A DNA stretch of 36,052 nt from Nitrospirae bacterium GWC2_57_13 (GTDB taxonomy: Bacteria > Nitrospirota > UBA9217), in NCBI GenBank assembly GCA_001805055.1, contig MHDZ01000042.1, positions 1 through 36,052 of the forward strand. The letters are read 5' to 3'. Below are positions 28,729 to 36,052 of this stretch, piece after piece. Position 1 is the stretch's first letter, and every line of letters begins with the position of its first letter. Below the pieces are notes generated by a model, which saw only the letters and a list, made by a program, of their open reading frames with translations, was not told where the DNA came from and ran no database searches. The translations under genes were made by a program, and so were the position numbers.

Positions 28729-28778
28729 GCGTAACAGAACGCCTAAACAATTAAAAAGATGAAGCGCTAAGGGTATAT

Positions 28779-31019
28779 CTATTCATTCATCCTGGCCTTA
28801 CATTGATATTGAAAAGCACGTTTCCAAAGATTTTCAACTACTGTCTTATGTTCGGCAGATAGCAGTGATTTTTTGCAGGCAAGATAAGATTTTTCGCAAT
28901 CTACTTCTGTTAAACTTGTAATAGAATCTGTTGTATACAGATACAGAGGCCTACAGTTGCACCTGTTAGGCACGAGGTTATCCTTGTTGCAGAGGTTTGC
29001 GTTTTCTTCTTCCTTTAAATTACTTGACAAGTCGTAGAATTCCAATACCTCAAAAATATCGGCATCACTATTCGTGCTGGTAGTTCCATTATTAAGGCGG
29101 CTAAAAAATATTTTATATTTGGTGGGATCAATCGGGCTATCGGCCGACGGTATTGAAACATTCGACCTGATCGCAAACGGATGGCTGTCCTGGCTGTCCT
29201 CTTTGCTACAGACACCACTATCGTCCCATAATACGCAAATGGGATGATTACCAAACCACGATATTTGTATGTCTTTATCCGAGCTGGCTCCATTTCCCAG
29301 AACAGATGAAATATCTTTGCCATCGACTTCAATATCATAGTTAGTTGTCTTAACCGTAGTAGGATTGGTAGTATTTTCAACGATGCCCCCCGCCGCCTTG
29401 ATAAGCGTCGGGAAAATATCCATCATATCCGCGAGCTGAATCGATGTATTAGATTTACCGGGAGCCGGCCATATGCCAGGCCAGCGGGCGATAAAGGGAA
29501 CTTTCACGCCTCCCTCATAGGTGAACTTTTTCCCGCCTCTCAGGTCACCAGTGCTGCCAGACCGAAGCGGCCAAAATTCATTACCATCACTCATAAAGGG
29601 ACCATTATCGCTCGTGAAAATAACGATAGTATTATCTCTAAGATACTTTTTCGTGCCAGGGTCAGGATTTCTCGGGTCTTCTGTTTCATCAAGTACTTTC
29701 AGAATGTCGCCGACGTTGGTATCTATTTCATGAATAACGTCTGCATAGACGATGCCCATATCAATCTCACAGTTCGCCACACAGAGCGAATAGGTTTTAG
29801 TATCCGTACTTATTCCTTTGCAGCCACCATCTGCTGGTGTCTTCTCTTCACATTTGGCTTTAATTGCGCTGTCTTGATTAGTTGGCAGGTGAATGCGCAT
29901 AGGCGTATGAGGGGCAAGGTATCCAAGATACAGGAAAAAAGGCTGTTGAGTATCTCTTACCATGTTCCCCGTCGTAGCCTCCGAATTAGCGATATATTCT
30001 TTTGCCCTGTTGGTGAGAATTTGTCCCAGGGAAATCTCCTTTTGCTCCGCAGCAACGGCTGAAGAGCTGCCTTTAGAAAATTTCCAGAATCCATTCCACA
30101 CGAACAGCTTAGTAGTAGTAGTATTTGTATACAGTGAATAATCAGGATCAGTATCTGGAAATGTGCCAGCGAGCGTATAATTATTCAGAGCCGGATTACA
30201 CTCACTAATGTTGATGTTGTATTTATTCGGGTCGGTATCGTCTATAACATCATATTGATCAGGTAAATTGTTATCTCCCAGGAAGGAGTAATCAAGGACT
30301 CTACCAACATAATGCCATGTGGTTGCAGACAGTGTCTTTTTATTCGAGTAATTTACATATTTTTTAGCCAAGCAAAACCCCTTGTGTCCATAATGGACGC
30401 CAACGGGAAGCATATAATTATACTCGAAACCTTGATTCCATGAATTGTTCTCCTTCCCGGTAGTTACAGTAGTTACATCTGTCCCCCAGCTCAGGTTCCA
30501 TTTTCCAACGATAGCAGTGTTGTATCCGGCGGCAAAAAGGACTTCGGCCAAGGTTGTTTCCGCCTCCTTCAAGTAGGTAGTATTCGACGCCGCGTCTGTG
30601 GCGCCGGTGCGCCGAGGATCACGGCCGGTCATCAAGGCGGCTCGAGAGGGCGTGCAGAGCGGCGTTGGGGTATAAAAATTGGTAAGAGTTACACCGGAAC
30701 TCGCCAATCTGTCGAGTCGCGGAGTGTTAGATTTCAATAACTTGCAGCCGATAAGTTCTGGTGTCAGCACACATTGGCTGTCGTCTTTGCATTGAGCACC
30801 AAAATCGGAGGTGTCGCATATGGCCGTTTCCTTCAGACATGCTGCGCTCGCCGGATTATTTCTACACAAATCCCCCCACCCCATGTCATCCATGTTGATA
30901 ATAATAATGTTTGGTTGTATGGCATATGCCTGGGACGGCTGCAGAAATGCGGCAACTCCAAAAAGGATGCATGCGCAGACCGCAAAAACGGCAAACTTAC
31001 AAAACGAGTCCTTTCTCAT
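28779..31019 (-). CDS. Sulfatase (arylsulfatase family)
   Basis: PNIIIINMDDMGWGDL metal site, PLCTPSRAALMTGRDPRRTG (CxPxR formylglycine motif), FTSDNGPF, GGKKFTYEGGVKVPFIARWPG. AAAGGAGAAGAAC SD. Confidence 0.92.
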   Translation of the reverse strand: MRKDSFCKFAVFAVCACILFGVAAFLQPSQAYAIQPNIIIINMDDMGWGDLCRNNPASAACLKETAICDTSDFGAQCKDDSQCVLTPELIGCKLLKSNTPRLDRLASSGVTLTNFYTPTPLCTPSRAALMTGRDPRRTGATDAASNTTYLKEAETTLAEVLFAAGYNTAIVGKWNLSWGTDVTTVTTGKENNSWNQGFEYNYMLPVGVHYGHKGFCLAKKYVNYSNKKTLSATTWHYVGRVLDYSFLGDNNLPDQYDVIDDTDPNKYNINISECNPALNNYTLAGTFPDTDPDYSLYTNTTTTKLFVWNGFWKFSKGSSSAVAAEQKEISLGQILTNRAKEYIANSEATTGNMVRDTQQPFFLYLGYLAPHTPMRIHLPTNQDSAIKAKCEEKTPADGGCKGISTDTKTYSLCVANCEIDMGIVYADVIHEIDTNVGDILKVLDETEDPRNPDPGTKKYLRDNTIVIFTSDNGPFMSDGNEFWPLRSGSTGDLRGGKKFTYEGGVKVPFIARWPGIWPAPGKSNTSIQLADMMDIFPTLIKAAGGIVENTTNPTTVKTTNYDIEVDGKDISSVLGNGASSDKDIQISWFGNHPICVLWDDSGVCSKEDSQDSHPFAIRSNVSIPSADSPIDPTKYKIFFSRLNNGTTSTNSDADIFEVLEFYDLSSNLKEEENANLCNKDNLVPNRCNCRPLYLYTTDSITSLTEVDCEKSYLACKKSLLSAEHKTVVENLWKRAFQYQCKARMNE

Positions 31020-31383
31020 GTTCTTCTCCTTTGCAAGATAAACTGATAAAAACTTATACTGATTACTGTAATCGGGAAATGATTAAAGCGGGAATGTGGA
31101 AATGCCTGTAGCTGACATGAGCTGACCCGATGTTCAGGCATGCGCCCGAAGGCCGCGCCTGATAAAAAGGTCAACCTGGGACCAGAGGCTAACATAAAAT
31201 TGCACATATTGTCAACAAATTATTTCGGTGATTTTTTGGGAGAGAACAGGGGCAAAATACGTAATAATCGCGGAGAATTCGCGCTTTTTCTTCACGCCTT
31301 CATGCGCCTTCTTCCCGCACAAAAAAGCTCCCGGCACAGGAAGATTCGCATACACGAAACCGCGCTACTCACTCAGCAGGCAA

Positions 31384-32583
31384 TCAAAACTGGGCGAACT
31401 GGACCTCTACGAGAAAGGTGATGGCCGAGACGGATGTGCGGTCTCGGAACTCATTTCGCGGCCAGGAAATCTCAGGCTCGATCTCGTAGAAAAGCCAGGA
31501 CCGGAAAAAGTTCCTGCGATACCGCGATCCCACGCGGAAGTTATTCCATTGCGCTTCCGGCCGCGTCGGCATCCAGGCGCTGATATCGAGCGAGATGGCG
31601 TCCTTCGGCGAGAGCTGGCGATAGAGGCTCAGCTCCGACACCCAATCCACACCGACCCGGTTCTCCACATAGGTGGCGGAATTGCTGAACCGCAGCAGAG
31701 TGGCGGCGCTGATCGCATATTCCAGATCGAGACGGCTCGTTTCCTTGAAGCCTTCATTGTCGATCCAGAAGGCGTATTCAGTGAAACGGAGGAGCATCTG
31801 CTCACTGAAAGGGATCGTATACCGGTAGCGTGCCTTGACGATGGGCTGAGGAGGAATCCTGAGGCGCACGGTGACGCCAAAGTCCAGCTTGGCTTTTACC
31901 CGATCGAAAATATCATACAGAAGACCCACATCGGTCCGCTTCTCGTCCTGTGTCGCCGTAGTGATCAGAGGAGGAACGGTCCCGCCTACGGAAGCTGCGG
32001 TGGGATCATCGGCGTTCTCGCGGCTCACAACAATCCGCAGTTTTTTCTTGAGCTGCGGCATCCGGACGCTGGCATTGAAATTCGTCCTGAACTTCAGATC
32101 TTCGTCCTCGCTCCACCGCATGCCGTTCCGCCAGCGCACGAAGACCCCGGCCGGCCCTTCTTCCAAAAAACGCCGGTCGCCGAAAAATCCGTCGAACCAT
32201 ACTGCAGGCGCAGAGAAACGTCGCGCCAGAAACCCGTGCCACCGGTCGAAAAAAGCCTGCTCCTCGGTATCGACCTCCTCTGCTGTCGTGGCAGTGCAAA
32301 GGTTCGCCTCATCTTCTCCGACTGCTGGGGATCCAGCCGATTCCTGCCTGCTGCTGGACGCGGCGCCTTCCTGGACCGCTTCATCATTGGTATCGCTGGG
32401 CAGGCAAAGGGCTTCTTCCGGCTGCGGCGAATGCGCCTCCAGGCAGAACCCGGGTGTTGCAAAAGCGCAGCAGAGCCAGGCAATGATCGCACACCCGATG
32501 TAATATTTAATTTTTTTTAGGAATATGGGCATGAAGAAAGAATATCCTGGGTCCGGACGGGCCGGGAACAACTGAGCGCTCAT
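31384..32583 (-). CDS. Putative outer membrane beta-barrel protein (hypothetical)
   Basis: Signal-like hydrophobic N-terminus, alternating beta-strand pattern, C-terminal FLVEVQFAQF*. Start may be the downstream MPIFLKKIKYYI at 32532. Confidence 0.6.
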   Translation of the reverse strand: MSAQLFPARPDPGYSFFMPIFLKKIKYYIGCAIIAWLCCAFATPGFCLEAHSPQPEEALCLPSDTNDEAVQEGAASSSRQESAGSPAVGEDEANLCTATTAEEVDTEEQAFFDRWHGFLARRFSAPAVWFDGFFGDRRFLEEGPAGVFVRWRNGMRWSEDEDLKFRTNFNASVRMPQLKKKLRIVVSRENADDPTAASVGGTVPPLITTATQDEKRTDVGLLYDIFDRVKAKLDFGVTVRLRIPPQPIVKARYRYTIPFSEQMLLRFTEYAFWIDNEGFKETSRLDLEYAISAATLLRFSNSATYVENRVGVDWVSELSLYRQLSPKDAISLDISAWMPTRPEAQWNNFRVGSRYRRNFFRSWLFYEIEPEISWPRNEFRDRTSVSAITFLVEVQFAQF

Positions 32584-34644
32584 TTATTTCTTTCGCTGCA
32601 CCAGCTCCTTTGCAGCAGCTATGACCTGGTCAGGCGTAAAACCGAATTTCTTCTGAAGCTCCTTGAGCGGAGCAGAGGCGCCAAAGGTCTTCATGCCAAT
32701 GATCCGTCCCTCAGGTCCTGCGTAGCGCTCCCATCCCAGGGTGGATGCCTTTTCAACGGCAACGCGCGCCTTGACCGCGGGCGGCAGGACGCTTTCCCGA
32801 TAGGCCTGGTCCTGCTTGTCAAAAAGCTCCCAGGACGGCATGCTCACCACTCGAGCCCTGATCCCATCCTTTTTCAATTGCTCATAGGCATCCACGCAGA
32901 GCGTTACCTCGCTGCCTGTTGCGAGGAGCAGGACGTCCGGCGCCCCGCCGGCATCAGCCAGCACATACGCGCCCCGCGCAAGACCCGCTGCCGGCGCATA
33001 CCTGCTCCGGTCGAGCGTGGGCAGGGCCTGGCGGGAAAGGATGAGGGCCGCCGGCTCATGCCGGAGCTGCATGATCACGCGCCAGGCCTCCACCACTTCA
33101 TTGGCATCAGCCGGACGCATCGTGATCATGCCCGGAATGGCGCGGAGGGACGCGAGATGCTCCACGGGCTGGTGCGTAGGGCCGTCCTCGCCCACGCCGA
33201 TGGAATCATGGGTGAAAATGTGGATGACAGGGATCTCCATCAGCGCGCCCAGCCGGATCGCAGGGCGGGCATAATCGCTGAAGATCAGAAATCCCGAACC
33301 ATAGGGCCGGACCTTCGAGAGGGACAGGCCGTTCAGCACCGCTGCCATGGCATGCTCGCGCACGCCGAAGTGAAAATTCCGGCCTGTCTGATTATTCGCC
33401 GACAGCGTGCCGGCGCCTTCGAATTTCAACGTGGTTTTGGTCGAGGGTGCAAGGTCTGCCGAGCCGCCCATGAGCCAGGGCACGTTCTTCGCAACGGCAT
33501 TCAGCACCGCACCGGAGGAATCGCGGCTCGCCACTCCCTTTGCGTCGGGCGGAAAGGCCGGCAAATCGCGGTCCCACCCGTCAGGAAGCTCGCGATGCTG
33601 CATACGGTGATGCTGCTCGGCCAGCTCGGGATGCTTCTTTTTATACTCCTGGAAGAGCTGCATCCAGTCTGCACGCAGCTTCCGGCTGCGGGCGCCGATG
33701 CCTGCCTGGAAGTGTTCGCGCACGCCTTCAGGCACGAGGAACGTTGCCTCTTCCGGCCAGCCGTAGAATTTTTTCGTTTCCCTGATCTCCTCATCGCCCA
33801 GCGGTTCGCCGTGGGCCGCGGCCGTGCCCTGCTTGGTGGGCGCGCCGTAGGCGATATGGCTGTCCACGATGATCAGCGTGGGCCGGTCAACCGTGTTCTT
33901 GAAGATCGTAAAGGCCCGGGCCAGCAGGTCCAGGTCGTTGGCGTCGCCGACACGCGTCACGTTCCAGCCATAGCCGGTGAAGCGCGTTGCCACGTCCTCA
34001 CTGAAGGCAAGCTCGGTCCCCCCCTCAATGGTTATCCTGTTGCTGTCGTAGATCCAGCAGAGGTTCGAAAGCCCCAGATGTCCCGCGAGGGAGGCTGCCT
34101 CGGCTGAGAGCCCCTCCATCATGCAGCCGTCGCCGGCAAGGGCATAGACATCATAGTTGAACAGCTCGAATCCGGGGCGGTTGAAATGACCTGCCATCCA
34201 CCGTCCCGCAATGGCCATGCCGACGCTGTCGGCAACGCCCTGTCCCAGGGGGCCCGTGGTGGTCTCCACTCCCGAGGTCCAGCGGTACTCAGGATGGCCC
34301 GGACATTTGCTGTCGAGCTGCCGGAATCGCTTGATATCGTCCAGGCTCACCGAGAGACTGCCGAGCACCTCATAGCGGGGGTCAACGGCCTTCACCCCGG
34401 CAAGATGCAGCAGGGAATAGAGCAGCATGGACGCATGGCCTGCCGACAGCACGAAACGGTCGCGGTTCGACCAGATGGGATCTTCGGGGTCATAACGCAG
34501 GAAGCGCTGCCACAGACAGTAGGCCACCGGCGCCATGGCCATGGGTGTGCCGGGATGGCCCGAGCGGGCCTGCTGCACCGCGTCCATGGAGAGCGTGCGG
34601 ATGGTGTTGATGCAGAGCGTATCGATCTGTTCCGGGGCCGGCAT
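32584..34644 (-). CDS. tkt: Transketolase
   Basis: ARSGHPGTPMAMAPVAYCLW, GDGCMMEGLSAEAASLAGHLGLSNLCWIYDSNRITIEG, THDSIGVGEDGPTHQPVEHLASLRAIPG. Confidence 0.97.
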   Translation of the reverse strand: MPAPEQIDTLCINTIRTLSMDAVQQARSGHPGTPMAMAPVAYCLWQRFLRYDPEDPIWSNRDRFVLSAGHASMLLYSLLHLAGVKAVDPRYEVLGSLSVSLDDIKRFRQLDSKCPGHPEYRWTSGVETTTGPLGQGVADSVGMAIAGRWMAGHFNRPGFELFNYDVYALAGDGCMMEGLSAEAASLAGHLGLSNLCWIYDSNRITIEGGTELAFSEDVATRFTGYGWNVTRVGDANDLDLLARAFTIFKNTVDRPTLIIVDSHIAYGAPTKQGTAAAHGEPLGDEEIRETKKFYGWPEEATFLVPEGVREHFQAGIGARSRKLRADWMQLFQEYKKKHPELAEQHHRMQHRELPDGWDRDLPAFPPDAKGVASRDSSGAVLNAVAKNVPWLMGGSADLAPSTKTTLKFEGAGTLSANNQTGRNFHFGVREHAMAAVLNGLSLSKVRPYGSGFLIFSDYARPAIRLGALMEIPVIHIFTHDSIGVGEDGPTHQPVEHLASLRAIPGMITMRPADANEVVEAWRVIMQLRHEPAALILSRQALPTLDRSRYAPAAGLARGAYVLADAGGAPDVLLLATGSEVTLCVDAYEQLKKDGIRARVVSMPSWELFDKQDQAYRESVLPPAVKARVAVEKASTLGWERYAGPEGRIIGMKTFGASAPLKELQKKFGFTPDQVIAAAKELVQRKK

Positions 34645-34678
34645 GGTTGATCCTCCTGAGCGGGCGATATGCGCTGTC

Positions 34679-35128
34679 TTAGTTCCGCACGACCAGCACA
34701 GGCACCTTGGTGTCCTTATGGATCACACCGAAGGCAACGCTTCCGAGCACAGCGGCCTTGAGCGCGCTCTTCCCGCGGGAGCCGATCACGATCAGGTCCG
34801 CCTTTGAACGCCGTGCCTCCTTTACGATCTCCTCTACGGGATGGCCGTATTTGATCACCTTTTTCGCACGCACCTTCTTCTTTGCACCGGCCGCAACAGC
34901 CTGGCCGAGGTACTTTTCCGCCGCCTGCTTCAGGTACTCCTCCACGGGCATCCTGATCTTTGTCGGCGTCGCCGACGAATGGATGGTCTGGGCCACCAGG
35001 AAGCTCCTGTCGATAACAGACAGCACCAGGAGCGACGCGCCGGCCTGGCCCGCCAGGCCCACCGCGTAATCCACCGCCTTCATTGCCTGCTTTGATCCGT
35101 CCGTTGCTACCAGTATCGTTTTGATCAT
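34679..35128 (-). CDS. Universal stress protein (UspA family)
   Basis: MIKTILVATDGSKQAMKAVDYAVGLA...ADLIVIGSRGKSALKAAVLGSVAFGVIHKDTKVPVLVVRN. Confidence 0.93.
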   Translation of the reverse strand: MIKTILVATDGSKQAMKAVDYAVGLAGQAGASLLVLSVIDRSFLVAQTIHSSATPTKIRMPVEEYLKQAAEKYLGQAVAAGAKKKVRAKKVIKYGHPVEEIVKEARRSKADLIVIGSRGKSALKAAVLGSVAFGVIHKDTKVPVLVVRN

Positions 35129-35201
35129 GACGATCACTTCCTTTCCGCACGGCCTCCGCGGAACCTGTTCAACAGGGCCGTGACTCTCCAGGATTATGAC
35201 A

Positions 35202-35236
35202 GGGACAGTCCCCCTAGAATCCAAGGGGACTGTCCC
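35202..35236. repeat. Inverted repeat GGGACAGTCCCC...GGGGACTGTCCC (possible + strand terminator)
   Basis: 12-bp perfect arms at 35202-35213 and 35225-35236 followed by ttttta. Confidence 0.7.
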
Positions 35237-35257
35237 TTTTTACGGCTGTTTTCCTGC

Positions 35258-36052
35258 TCACTTCAGCTTCACCCGGGCCTTCTTCAGCATCCGGTCCGGC
35301 TGATACGATGACTTGAACACGCGCAGGTTCTCCTTGTTAAGGTCCTGCTCCAGGTTCAGAAACTCGAACTGTTCGGGCAGCAGCCCGGCAAAGGTATGAA
35401 ACATATACTGGTAGATCCCCTTAAACTTCGTCTTGGCCTTGGCAAAGTGCAGCACCACCATCTCACTGTTCAGCCGCTCGCCGATCACAAATCCCGCGAC
35501 CTCATCATCGGCGTAGTACACCCCACCGCACAGCCCCAGCTCCTCGAACCGTTCAAGGGCCTCCCGGCAGGGATGATAATCGGTCCTGCCGGCCTCCTGT
35601 GGTGACGCCTTCTGCCATTCCTCAAGAACGGCAGCGGCATCTTCGATACGGTCCTTTGTCAGCCGGTGTGCCTCATGACGATGATGGTTCATGAACTGAC
35701 TCAACAGGTTCCTCTTCTTATGCAGCCGCCTGCCGGGATAGGTGCTCATTTTTTCTACGGTATAGACATAGTCCGTGTCGCCCTTATTGTAGGCTACGTC
35801 GAATTCGTCTATGCTGAAAAGGTCCGTCCAGTGTTCAGGGACCGGGAACAAAAAATCGGCATGCCTCATCATTATCCTGAGATAGGCAGGGTCGAGCGAG
35901 GCCACGGGCGTTGTCGGCATCAGATAGGTCCGGCCGTCGTAGGAACGGCCCCTGATGAAAATCTCATCATCCAGAACGACCTCATAGGCATGGGCCGCCC
36001 GGAATAGATAGATATTCGCGAAACTGTACTCGGACAGGGGCAGGTTCAGCGC
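35258..36052 (-). CDS. DUF2156 (phosphatidylglycerol lysyltransferase C-terminal-like / GNAT-fold) protein, 5' end beyond window
   Basis: The frame stays open to the window edge: ALNLPLSEYSFANIYLFRAAHAYEVVLDDEIFIRGRSYDGRTYLMPTTPVASLD... and LSEYSFANIYLFR is DUF2156-like. The track start at 35920 is internal. Confidence 0.78.
   Translation of the reverse strand, partial: ALNLPLSEYSFANIYLFRAAHAYEVVLDDEIFIRGRSYDGRTYLMPTTPVASLDPAYLRIMMRHADFLFPVPEHWTDLFSIDEFDVAYNKGDTDYVYTVEKMSTYPGRRLHKKRNLLSQFMNHHRHEAHRLTKDRIEDAAAVLEEWQKASPQEAGRTDYHPCREALERFEELGLCGGVYYADDEVAGFVIGERLNSEMVVLHFAKAKTKFKGIYQYMFHTFAGLLPEQFEFLNLEQDLNKENLRVFKSSYQPDRMLKKARVKLK

Noticed and set aside
31228-34107. Plus-strand ORFs of 430 and 409 aa opposite the OMP and transketolase genes
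   Set aside because: Shadow ORFs antisense to clear genes; no recognisable domains or starts.

Overview
The window is bacterial (high-GC, Nitrospirota/Deltaproteobacteria-like by gene content; that assignment is inference) and mixes housekeeping genes with accessory modules. The left edge cuts into a probable group IIC intron inserted just past a terminator. Next come cytochrome c biogenesis genes (CcsB/ResC-type and ResB), a DUF523-DUF1722 protein, a PLP aminotransferase, a zinc-dependent phospholipase C-like protein, a small HExxH protein and oligoendopeptidase F. The most notable block is 9.3-17.5 kb on the minus strand. In transcription order it carries an MNT nucleotidyltransferase, a HEPN protein, an unannotated 81-codon coiled-coil-like ORF with an apparent ATA start overlapping the HEPN stop, and a complete type I Wadjet operon (jetA-jetB-jetC-jetD). 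It ends in an N-terminal remnant that looks like a DNA methylase. After this come a KOW/SH3-like small protein and a degenerate-GGDEF/EAL protein framed by two inverted ~137-bp MITE-like elements. Then follow a DUF1302-like/LolA-like/RND export module with 7-bp repeats in its intergenic gaps, an eight-CXXCH cytochrome with TPRs, a RidA/chorismatase-like protein with an in-frame palindromic repeat, an AT-rich sulfatase island, an outer-membrane-like protein, transketolase, UspA and a partial DUF2156 protein. All calls come from reading the sequence; no database search was run.
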